DNA of 64,000 nucleotides from Gluconacetobacter dulcium (GTDB lineage Bacteria > Pseudomonadota > Alphaproteobacteria > Acetobacterales > Acetobacteraceae), in assembly GCF_014174165.1 (NCBI RefSeq), contig NZ_JABEQN010000002.1, forward strand, positions 1-64,000, read 5' to 3'. Numbering within the stretch: position 1 is the stretch's first letter; each line of letters opens with the position of its first letter. Positions 54,662 through 62,099 of this stretch are shown here, in pieces. The position numbers were made by a program, and so were the translations under genes. The notes under the pieces were generated by a model. That model searched no databases and was not told the DNA's origin. It worked only from the letters and a program-made list of their open reading frames with translations.

Positions 54662-55683
54662 CAGAGCGCGCCGAAGACGGCGGCCGTGTCGGACATGCGG
54701 TTCGAGAAGCCCCACTCGTTGTCGTACCAGCTGCAGATCCGCACCAGCTTGCCGCCGTCGATCAGCGCCGTTTCGGTGGCGTCGAAGGTGGAGGACGCGA
54801 TGGAGTGGTTGAAATCGGACGAGACCAGCGGGGCGGTGTTGTAGGCGAGGATGCCCTTCAGCGGGCCTTCGGACGCCGCCTTCAGCATCACGTCGTTGAT
54901 CGCCTCGACCGAGGCCGGGGTGCGGGTCGGCACGAAATCGAGCGAAACCAGCGAGACGTTGGGGGTGGGGACGCGGATGGCGGTGCCGTCCAGCTTGCCC
55001 TTGAGGTGCGGCAGCACCAGGCCGACCGCGCGGGCGGCGCCGGTGGAGGTCGGGATGATGTTCATCGCCGCCGCGCGGGCGCGGCGCGGGTCGCTGTGCA
55101 GCGTGTCCACCGTGCGCTGGTCGCCGGTATAGGAATGGATGGTGACCATGTAGCCGCATTCGATGCCGAACGCCTCGTCCAGCACCTTGGCGACCGGGGC
55201 CAGGCAGTTGGTGGTGCAGGAGGCGTTGGAGATCACCGTCATGTCGCTGGTCAGCGTGTCCTGGTTCACGCCGTAGACGATGGTGGCATCGACATGGCTG
55301 GCGGGAGCGGAGATGATGACCTTGCGCGCGCCGGCCTCGATCAGGTGGGCGGCCTTTTCCTTGTTGGTGAAGCGGCCTGTGCATTCCATGGCCACGTCCA
55401 CGCCTTCGAACGGCACCTTGGTCGGGTTGGCTTCGGCCGAGACGGCGATGGGCGCGTAGGTGCGGCCGTTGGCCGTGATGATGATGCTGTTGCCTTCGAC
55501 CCGGACTTCGCCGGGGAAGCGACCGTGAATGCTGTCATAGGTCAGCAGGTGGGCGTTGTCGGCGACGCTGCCCAGGTCGTTGATCGCCACCGGCACGACA
55601 TCGGTACGGCCGCTTTCGATGATTCCGCGGAGAACCAGGCGACCGATACGCCCGAAGCCATTGATTGCGACTTTGACAGCCAT
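54661..55683 (-). CDS. gap: Glyceraldehyde-3-phosphate dehydrogenase
   Basis: This 340-residue enzyme has the NAD(P)-binding start [16 protein letters not shown] and the catalytic cysteine C156 in [12 protein letters not shown], with later motifs [10 protein letters not shown] and [10 protein letters not shown]. It converts glyceraldehyde 3-phosphate to 1,3-bisphosphoglycerate, the substrate of the pgk product encoded next. The start is ATG 55683, 51 bases after the transketolase-like gene, with an intercistronic hairpin (55706-55736) in that gap. Cofactor preference was not determined. Confidence 0.97.
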   Translation of the reverse strand: MAVKVAINGFGRIGRLVLRGIIESGRTDVVPVAINDLGSVADNAHLLTYDSIHGRFPGEVRVEGNSIIITANGRTYAPIAVSAEANPTKVPFEGVDVAMECTGRFTNKEKAAHLIEAGARKVIISAPASHVDATIVYGVNQDTLTSDMTVISNASCTTNCLAPVAKVLDEAFGIECGYMVTIHSYTGDQRTVDTLHSDPRRARAAAMNIIPTSTGAARAVGLVLPHLKGKLDGTAIRVPTPNVSLVSLDFVPTRTPASVEAINDVMLKAASEGPLKGILAYNTAPLVSSDFNHSIASSTFDATETALIDGGKLVRICSWYDNEWGFSNRMSDTAAVFGAL

Positions 55684-55705
55684 TCTATTTCTCTCCCGAA
55701 TATTC

Positions 55706-55736
55706 AGCCGTTCCGGCCGGAAAACCGGCCCCGGCT
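55706..55736 (-). repeat. nested intercistronic hairpin between transketolase-like gene and gap
   Basis: On the minus strand an inner perfect stem GGCCGG-TTTT-CCGGCC (55730-55715) sits within an outer stem AGCCG/CGGCT (55736-55732 and 55710-55706). It overlaps the stop codon of the upstream gene and precedes the gap ribosome binding site GGGAGAG. It could protect the gap-pgk message or reduce read-through; no U-run follows. Confidence 0.6.
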
Positions 55737-57714
55737 ATGTGTTGCCACCCGCAGCGGACCGTGCGCGGTAGCCATCCGCTTTCTGCCCCGAAGGCGACTG
55801 AAAGTCACGTCCCGTCTCGCTGACCAGGCGGAGCGCCGTTTCGTGTATCCTCTCGGCTGTAATGCCCAGCCGGCGATACAGTTCGCCCGATGGCGCGGCC
55901 TCGCTGAAATCTTCCATGCCGATGAAGGCGCCGTGCGGGCCGAGCCAGCGGTCCCACCCGAATCCCGACGCGGCCTCGATGCCGATGCGTGGGGCATTGC
56001 CCAGCACCTGTTCGCGGTAGGCGGCATCCTGCCGGGCGAACAGTTCCCAGCAGGGGAGCGAGACCAGGGCCGCGCTGATGCCGTCGCGCACCAACTGGTG
56101 CAGGGCCTGACGGGCGATGAGCATCTCGCTGCCGGTGGCGATCAGCGTGACCTGGCGGGGGCCGCGTGCCTCCTCCATCACATAGCCGCCGCGGGCGCTG
56201 CCGTCGTGCGGGCGGCGCTGGCGGAAATCGGGCGGGGCATTGGCATCCGTGGCCATCGGCGACAGGGTGATCAGGCTGGGGCCGTCGGCCCGGCGCAGCG
56301 CCAGTTCCCAGCATTCCATCGTCTCCCGCCGGTCGGCGGGGCGGAAGACCAGGACGTTGGGCATGGCGCGCAGGCTGGCCAACTGCTCCACCGGCAGCCA
56401 GCCGGCCCCGTCTTCGCTGAGGGCCAGCCCGTCGTCGGTCAGCAGGTAGATCACCTGCTGGCGCATCATTGCCGCGAAACGCAGCGCGGGGCGCATGCGG
56501 TCGATGGCGACGAAGGTGATCGCCCCGCAGGGCACCAGCCCGCCATGCACCGCGATTCCGTTCAGCAGGGCGGCCAGTCCGTGGACCAGGGTGCCGCAAT
56601 CGGGCAGCGTCTGGTCGACCGGCATCGCCTCGGTACGTTCGCGGCCACGGCGGGAGGACAGGCAGAGCATTTCCGGCACCAGATCGCGCAGGATGTCCAG
56701 CCCCTGACGCCCGTAGCTCAATGTGGTGTCGTGGCCGGAATCGGGCAGGATCGCGGGCAGGGTGGAACTGTGCCATGCGCGCAGCCAGTCCTCGCGCCAG
56801 AAGGCGGGGAGGCGGCGGGCGGCCGTGCGTTCGAATTCCGCGCGCTGCCGGTGCTTGACCAGCCGGCGCAGCCAGGATCGCCGGGCAGATGCGCCACGGC
56901 GGGCCGCACGGGCCCACAGCAGCGTTGAAAGATCGGGTGCCGGCCCGGCGGCGGGGCCGGTCGGCGTGGAACGGGGGGGAGCGGAGCAGGCGAGGACCGA
57001 GGGCTTGCGCGAGCGGATCGCCGCTGAAAGGGCGGCCTGCACGGCGTCGTGGTCGTCTGCGGCGACCTTGCGGACCATCCATCCGGTCGCGGCGTAGCGG
57101 GCGAGGGTGTCTTCGGCCTCATCTTCCTCATGGGGAGCGATTTCGAACAAGACGGTAAGGCGGTCGAGCCGCATCCGGGCTGCCAGGGAGGCGGCCTCCA
57201 TCGCCACGCCGGTGGCCAGTTCGGTGCCGCAGGACAAGGCCCAGATGCGGTGATTGACGATCGAGCGGCCGAAACGGGCCGCGAGCTGCCGCTCGGCCAG
57301 CGCCATGCCGATGGCGGCGCCCAGCCCCTGGCCGCTGGGGCCGAAAGCCATTTCCACCGCCGGGTGGGCGCCGTATTCGACCGGCGCGGGGTCGGGCGCG
57401 ACCGTCTGGCCGGCCAGGCGCATCAGGGCATCCAGCAGCGGCCGGTGCCGGGTGGACGAGACGACGAACCGGTCGCGGTCGGGCCAGTCGGGGCTGGCGG
57501 GGTCGAAGCGCAGGAACTGGTTCCATAATATGCAGGCGGGCACGGCCATTGCCCCGGCCTGCGCCGCTTCGGCAGGGTCGTCCAGACGGGCACCGATGAA
57601 TGTGCGGACTGCATCGCGCAGGGCATGAATCGTCTCGCGCGTCGCCGGTTCGGCCGGGGCGTCGGCGGGCGGCGCGTCCAGCTCTTGGGCGGTGTGGGTC
57701 TGCGCGCGGAGCAT
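55735..57714 (-). CDS. Transketolase-like protein lacking catalytic and ThDP-binding residues (pseudoenzyme)
   Basis: This 659-residue protein aligns over its full length with transketolase: LWNQFLRFDPASPDWPDRDRF, GPSGQGLGAAIGMALAER and NGIAVHGGLVPC correspond to conserved stretches. The functional residues are gone. The ThDP/Mg motif GDG reads SCG (161-163) and the distant Asn reads A193. The histidines equivalent to Escherichia coli H26, H66 and H100 read E49, R89 and Pro, H473 reads Asp, and the cofactor-activating Glu411 reads Val. It therefore cannot be an ordinary transketolase. It leads the gap-pgk genes, so a regulatory or scaffolding role in carbon metabolism is possible. The start is ATG 57714, with AGGACG upstream. 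Confidence 0.8.
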   Translation of the reverse strand: MLRAQTHTAQELDAPPADAPAEPATRETIHALRDAVRTFIGARLDDPAEAAQAGAMAVPACILWNQFLRFDPASPDWPDRDRFVVSSTRHRPLLDALMRLAGQTVAPDPAPVEYGAHPAVEMAFGPSGQGLGAAIGMALAERQLAARFGRSIVNHRIWALSCGTELATGVAMEAASLAARMRLDRLTVLFEIAPHEEDEAEDTLARYAATGWMVRKVAADDHDAVQAALSAAIRSRKPSVLACSAPPRSTPTGPAAGPAPDLSTLLWARAARRGASARRSWLRRLVKHRQRAEFERTAARRLPAFWREDWLRAWHSSTLPAILPDSGHDTTLSYGRQGLDILRDLVPEMLCLSSRRGRERTEAMPVDQTLPDCGTLVHGLAALLNGIAVHGGLVPCGAITFVAIDRMRPALRFAAMMRQQVIYLLTDDGLALSEDGAGWLPVEQLASLRAMPNVLVFRPADRRETMECWELALRRADGPSLITLSPMATDANAPPDFRQRRPHDGSARGGYVMEEARGPRQVTLIATGSEMLIARQALHQLVRDGISAALVSLPCWELFARQDAAYREQVLGNAPRIGIEAASGFGWDRWLGPHGAFIGMEDFSEAAPSGELYRRLGITAERIHETALRLVSETGRDFQSPSGQKADGYRARSAAGGNT

Positions 57715-57733
57715 GGGGCAAGGCGTCCTGAAG

Positions 57734-57752
57734 GCCGGCCGTTCGGGCCGGC
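57734..57752. repeat. hairpin in the transketolase-like gene leader
   Basis: GCCGGCC (57734-57740) and GGCCGGC (57746-57752) form a perfect 7-bp inverted repeat around GTTCG, 20 bases before the ATG at 57714. It lies in the 5' leader of the transketolase-like gene, where it could affect translation. Confidence 0.55.
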
Positions 57753-57781
57753 TGGCGGCGAAACTGTCGTTGTCGGCTATA

Positions 57782-57818
57782 GGATCGTGCAGGAGGCTTC
57801 GCAAGCGCGATGCGATCC
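57782..57818. repeat. 37-base imperfect palindrome in divergent promoter region
   Basis: GGATCG (57782-57787) and CGATCC (57813-57818) flank an inner GCTT-CGC-AAGC hairpin. It lies in the 166-base gap between the divergent transketolase-like and lipoprotein genes. It could be an operator, but only half of each arm is paired. Confidence 0.4.
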
Positions 57819-57880
57819 GGGGGGCTTGTCGGTGGCAACACTCTTGCTCCGTATCGTGGATGCTGTAACCGTGGCGGCCC

Positions 57881-58345
57881 ATGCTGCATCGTCTTCATTC
57901 CGTTTCGACCCTGATGGCCGTGTCCGCCCTGTGCGTGACCGGGCTTGCCGGCTGCCACCTTGTGGATCAGCGGACCTTCGATCCGCGTGCCAGCCGGCCG
58001 CCTGTGCCGCATTATCCGCCCGCGCCGCCCGCGCCGCGCCCGGTGCCGCCGCTGGTGGATATCCGTGCCGGTACGCCCGAGGGTGAGTGGCGCCCGGCGT
58101 TGCAAGGGGCCGTGACGCGGGCACTGGCGCGCAAGCCGAACGTGCTGTTCACGGTAAGGATCATGGTCCCTGCCGGTTCGACGCCGGAGCAGGAGGCCCT
58201 GGCCATGCGTCAGGCCACGGCCACCTATGGCCGGGATGTGGCGGCGGCGATCGTTGCCGCCGGCGCAAGGCCGGAACAGGTGGAAATGGCCGCCATGTCG
58301 GATTCGTCGATGACCACCGGCGCTGTCCGGGTGTATGTGCGATAA
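57881..58345 (+). CDS. Small lipoprotein of unknown function
   Basis: This 154-residue protein has a lipoprotein signal peptide with lipobox LAGC (about residues 22-25), then a proline-rich spacer (PPVPHYPPAPPAPRPVPPL) and a compact domain of about 90 residues (NVLFTVRIMVPAGSTPEQEA to GAVRVYVR). The domain has alternating beta and alpha segments, in the manner of small periplasmic domains, but I do not recognise it. A proline spacer suggests that it reaches from the membrane into the periplasm. It lies 99 bases upstream of hemA on the same strand. Confidence 0.65.
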   Translation: MLHRLHSVSTLMAVSALCVTGLAGCHLVDQRTFDPRASRPPVPHYPPAPPAPRPVPPLVDIRAGTPEGEWRPALQGAVTRALARKPNVLFTVRIMVPAGSTPEQEALAMRQATATYGRDVAAAIVAAGARPEQVEMAAMSDSSMTTGAVRVYVR

Positions 58346-58444
58346 AATGGGATCGTGATCCGCGGCCATATCGGCGGATCGACCTTGGTGATGACGGCCG
58401 TGCGGGCCTGTGAGCCCGCAGCGGCGTCGCAGGAGAATGACAGA

Positions 58445-59704
58445 GTGCCCAGTATCGACGCGGATCGGCATCCTTTCTACCGTTTCTGCCGGGAATCTCT
58501 CGACGGTATCCGCGAACAGGGACGATATCGCCGCTTTACGCCGCTGGCGCGCCAGGCGGACCGTTATCCCGTCTATGACCATGTGACGACCCCTGCCGCC
58601 GAGCCGCCCGTGGGGCGCGAGGTGGTGGTGTGGTCGGCCAACGATTATCTGGGCATGGGCGTGGAGCCAGCGGTGGCCGAAGCCGCGATCGCCGCGATCC
58701 GCGAGCATGGGGCCGGAGCCGGCGGCACCCGCAACATCGCCGGCACCAGTCCGCTGCATGCCGCGTTGGAGGCCGAACTGGCCGACCTGCATGGCAAGGA
58801 GGCCGGGCTGCTGTTCGTCTCCGGTTATGTGTCGAACCAGGCCAGCCTGCAGACGATCCTGACCAGCATGCCGGGGTGGATCTGTTTTTCCGACCGGCAG
58901 AATCATGCCTCGATGATCGCTGGCATCAAGGGCGCGCGGGGGGCGACCTGCGTTATCTACGAACATAACGATCTGGCGGATCTGGAGGCCAAGCTGGCCG
59001 CCGCGCCCAAGGATGCGCCCAAGCTGGTGGCGTTCGAGAGCGTGTATTCGATGGATGGGGATGTCTCGGATATCGGTGCCACCTGTGCGCTGGCGCGCAA
59101 ATATGGCGCGATCACCTATCTGGACGAGGTGCATGCCGTGGGGCTTTACGGCTCGCAGGGTGGCGGCGTGGCCGAGCGTGATGGCGTGGCCGATCAGGTG
59201 GATATCATCGAGGGCACGCTGGCCAAGGGGTTCGGCGTCCATGGCGGCTACGTGACCGGGTCGGCGGAGTTGATCGATTATCTGCGCTGCGCCGCGTCGG
59301 GCTTTATCTTCACCACCGCGTTGCCGCCGTCGGTGGTGGCGGCCGCGCTGACCAGCGTGCGCATGGTGCGGCGCGAGGGCTGGCGCCGTGAGAAGATGTT
59401 CGAGCGCGTGGCGACCTTCCGTGCCAAGCTGACCGCTGCTGGCATTCCGTTCATGTCCACGCCGAGCCATATCGTGCCGATCCCGGTGGGGGATGCCGAT
59501 CGTTGCAACGAGATCAGCCGGCGCCTGCTGGCGGATTTCGGGCTCTATGCCACGCCGATCAATTATCCCACCGTTCCGCGCGGGACCGAGCGGTTGCGGC
59601 TGACGCCGGGGCCGCACCATACGGACGAGATGATGGACGAGATGGTCTCGGCGCTCGGGACTCTGCTGCGGATCAATGCCCGCCACGAGGAAGCGGCGGC
59701 CTGA
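58445..59704 (+). CDS. hemA: 5-Aminolevulinate synthase
   Basis: This 419-residue PLP enzyme condenses glycine and succinyl-CoA to 5-aminolevulinate, the alphaproteobacterial first step of heme and B12 synthesis. Diagnostic stretches are [56 protein letters not shown] and the PLP lysine K261 in [14 protein letters not shown]. The start is GTG 58445, which follows AGGAG by nine bases. Length and motifs separate it from the related biotin and serine C-acyltransferases. Confidence 0.95.
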   Translation: MPSIDADRHPFYRFCRESLDGIREQGRYRRFTPLARQADRYPVYDHVTTPAAEPPVGREVVVWSANDYLGMGVEPAVAEAAIAAIREHGAGAGGTRNIAGTSPLHAALEAELADLHGKEAGLLFVSGYVSNQASLQTILTSMPGWICFSDRQNHASMIAGIKGARGATCVIYEHNDLADLEAKLAAAPKDAPKLVAFESVYSMDGDVSDIGATCALARKYGAITYLDEVHAVGLYGSQGGGVAERDGVADQVDIIEGTLAKGFGVHGGYVTGSAELIDYLRCAASGFIFTTALPPSVVAAALTSVRMVRREGWRREKMFERVATFRAKLTAAGIPFMSTPSHIVPIPVGDADRCNEISRRLLADFGLYATPINYPTVPRGTERLRLTPGPHHTDEMMDEMVSALGTLLRINARHEEAAA

Positions 59705-59734
59705 TCGTTCTTTCCCGGTTCTAGCCCTGGCGGG

Positions 59735-60766
59735 TCAGAGGCCGAGGAAGCGCCGTGTATCGGGGTCTATCGGAATGCCGTGCGTGGCGCGGTGGCGGGC
59801 GGTCTGCCATTCGCGGTCGCCCGGTGCCATGACGGGGTGATCGGCCTCGGTGGGCGGGACGGTACGAAGCTGGTCCAGGTAGCTGGTGATTGCCCGGTCG
59901 TAGGCCGTGCGGCCGACGAAGCGTGCCGGGTCGATCGCAAGACAGAACTGTCCGACATTGCGGGGCGTCGTCCGGTCGTCGGTCTCCGTCATCGGAATCA
60001 TGTCCGCGTCGGTCGTGGCGCCGGTCAGGACGGCCGAGAGGATCGTGACCATGCCGGCCAGTGCCGCGCCCTTGAAGCCGTAATCCGGGCCGCCGAGCGG
60101 CAGCAGCATGTGTGCTGCGTGGGGATTGGTGGTTTCATGGCCCTGTGAGTCGGCCGCTACCCCGGTGGGAAGGGGGCGGTTCAGTGACCGGTAGAGCCGG
60201 ACTCGGTTGAAGGGGATCGACGAGGTTGCGATGTCGAGCAGCCAGGGTGGCTGGCCGGTGACGGGGGCGGCCATGGCGATCGGGTTGGTGCCGTGGAAGG
60301 GCAGGGTGCCGCCGAAAAGCGTGACGTTGGCGTCGGAATTGCTGGTGACGAGGCCGATCATTCCGGCTTCTGCTGCCTTCAGGGCGTAGGCGCCGGCGGC
60401 CCCGCAATGCGACGAGCGGACGATGCCGACTGCGCCGACGCCGGTTTCCGTCGCGATTTCGACGGCCAGATCCATGGCGCGGGCGCAGGCGTAATGGCCC
60501 AGTCCGTCATCGGCATCCAGCATGGCGGTGGCCGGGGCGGTGCGGCGGATCGTCAGGTGCGGTGTGCGGTTCAGTCGGCCGGCGCGTAGCATGGCGGCGT
60601 AATGCGCGGCCAGTCGGACCCCGTGGCTGTCGATGCCGGTTCGCGAGGCGTGCATCAGCGCCTCGGTCGTGGCGGCAGTGGAGTCGGGCGAGGCGCCGGC
60701 GGCCAGTAAGGCGGCGGTGACGCGGGATGCCAGTGTTTCGGCATCCATCAGGATGGTGTCGGTCAT
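59735..60766 (-). CDS. Ldh_2-family (malate/L-lactate dehydrogenase-like) oxidoreductase
   Basis: This 343-residue NAD(P)-dependent dehydrogenase belongs to the family of ureidoglycolate, malate and sulfolactate dehydrogenases, distinct from classical LDH. Typical features are HASRTGIDSHGVRL near residue 45, VRSSHCGAAGAYAL with the probable catalytic His, TSNSDANVTLFGG, and GTNPIAMAAP. It would oxidise a 2-hydroxy acid, but the exact substrate cannot be named. It overlaps the symporter gene by four bases (ATGA). This points to oxidation of whatever the symporter and TonB receptor bring in. Confidence 0.85.
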   Translation of the reverse strand: MTDTILMDAETLASRVTAALLAAGASPDSTAATTEALMHASRTGIDSHGVRLAAHYAAMLRAGRLNRTPHLTIRRTAPATAMLDADDGLGHYACARAMDLAVEIATETGVGAVGIVRSSHCGAAGAYALKAAEAGMIGLVTSNSDANVTLFGGTLPFHGTNPIAMAAPVTGQPPWLLDIATSSIPFNRVRLYRSLNRPLPTGVAADSQGHETTNPHAAHMLLPLGGPDYGFKGAALAGMVTILSAVLTGATTDADMIPMTETDDRTTPRNVGQFCLAIDPARFVGRTAYDRAITSYLDQLRTVPPTEADHPVMAPGDREWQTARHRATHGIPIDPDTRRFLGL

Positions 60767-62055
60767 GCCCGGCTCAGGATTTCGGCGGCGCGTTTGCGGT
60801 CCAGCTTGCCTTCCCAGGCGCCGATCACCACCGGCGCCACGCAATTGCCGGCCAGGTTGCCGACCGCGCGGGCGATGCCGATGAACCAGTCCACCGCCAG
60901 GAGCATCACCAGGCTGGCGACGGGGATCGAGGGAATGGCGGACAGGGTGGCGGCGAGCACCACGATGGCGATGCCGGGGACGCCGTGGGCGCCTTTGGAG
61001 GTGACCAAGGCCGTTGCGAGCATGATTATGATCTGCCACGCGCTCAGGACCGTGCCGGTGGCCTGGGCGAGGAAGATGACGGCGAGGCCCAGATAGATCG
61101 ACAGGGCGTCGAGATTGAAGGAATAGCCGGCCGGGACCACCAGCCCGACGACCTGGCGGTCGACGCCGAGCTGTTCCAGCTTGGCCATGATGCTGGGCAG
61201 TACGGCGTCGGACGCCGTGGTGGCGAAGGTGATGGCGAATTCGGTGCGGAAATACCGGAAAAACCGGATCGGGCTGACGCCTGACAGGCGCAGGCAGAGG
61301 CCGAGTCCGCAGAGAATGAACAGGGTGATGACCGCGAAATACAGGACCACGAAGGCGGCGAGGTGCCCGATCGCGCCCAGGCCGTAGCGCGCGGTGGTGG
61401 TGGCCATGGCGCCGAAGACGCCGAGCGGCGCCAGCGCGATGATGAAGCGCATCATGCGCGAGAACAGGGCCGACAGGGCGTCGATCAGGCGGACGATCGG
61501 TGCGCCGGCTTCGCCGATCTGGCTGAGGCAGCAGCCGAACAGGATGGCGAAGAAGAGGATCTGGAGCACGTTGCCCTGCGCGAAGGCGTCGGCGGGCGTG
61601 TGGGGGATCAGGCCCAGCAGAAATTCCGTGATGCCGCCTTCGTGCATGACGTGGGCGTTGTGGGCGTAGGACGAGATGACGCGGGTGTCGTCGGCCGTGG
61701 GGGTGAAGACGATGCCGCGACCGGGTTGGAGAAGCATCGCGATGCCGACCGCGACGAGGAGGACCAGTGTGGTCATCGCCTCGAAATAGAGCAGCGCCTT
61801 GGCGCCCAGGCGCCCCACCGTGCGCAGGGAGCCGGCGCCGACGATGCCGGTGACCACGATGCAGAACAGCAATGGCCCCACCGCCATGACGATCAGGTGG
61901 AGGAACAGGTCGCTGGCCCAGCGTGTCTGCGCGGCGAGTCCCGGCGCGAAGACACCCAGTGCCAGGCCGAGCAGGGTGGCGATGACGACTTGGAGGAACA
62001 TGCCGGGGTGCGCGGTGGGTGCGGCATGTGTCGCGGGGAGGGTCGTCTCGCTCAT
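60763..62055 (-). CDS. Dicarboxylate/amino-acid:cation symporter (SDF/DctA family)
   Basis: This 430-residue inner-membrane symporter shows the hallmark motifs of the DctA/GltP family: a serine/threonine-rich hairpin region (TTASDAVLPSIMAKLEQLG), PAGYSFNLDALSIYLGLAVIF, and the C-terminal VDWFIGIARAVGNLAGN. It uses a proton or sodium gradient to take up C4-dicarboxylates or acidic amino acids. The ATG at 62055 fits the family N-terminus; the longer in-frame reading is unlike a protein. It lies 44 bases after the TonB receptor gene and overlaps the dehydrogenase gene. Confidence 0.92.
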   Translation of the reverse strand: MSETTLPATHAAPTAHPGMFLQVVIATLLGLALGVFAPGLAAQTRWASDLFLHLIVMAVGPLLFCIVVTGIVGAGSLRTVGRLGAKALLYFEAMTTLVLLVAVGIAMLLQPGRGIVFTPTADDTRVISSYAHNAHVMHEGGITEFLLGLIPHTPADAFAQGNVLQILFFAILFGCCLSQIGEAGAPIVRLIDALSALFSRMMRFIIALAPLGVFGAMATTTARYGLGAIGHLAAFVVLYFAVITLFILCGLGLCLRLSGVSPIRFFRYFRTEFAITFATTASDAVLPSIMAKLEQLGVDRQVVGLVVPAGYSFNLDALSIYLGLAVIFLAQATGTVLSAWQIIIMLATALVTSKGAHGVPGIAIVVLAATLSAIPSIPVASLVMLLAVDWFIGIARAVGNLAGNCVAPVVIGAWEGKLDRKRAAEILSRA

Positions 62056-62099
62056 CCGGTGGGGTCCTTGCTGGTGACGGGAGGGCGTTTCGGGGCGGC

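Noticed and set aside
57128-59686. Minus-strand frame of 852 codons
   Set aside because: It crosses the divergent lipoprotein and hemA genes in antisense; no domain features, and hemA is certain on the other strand.
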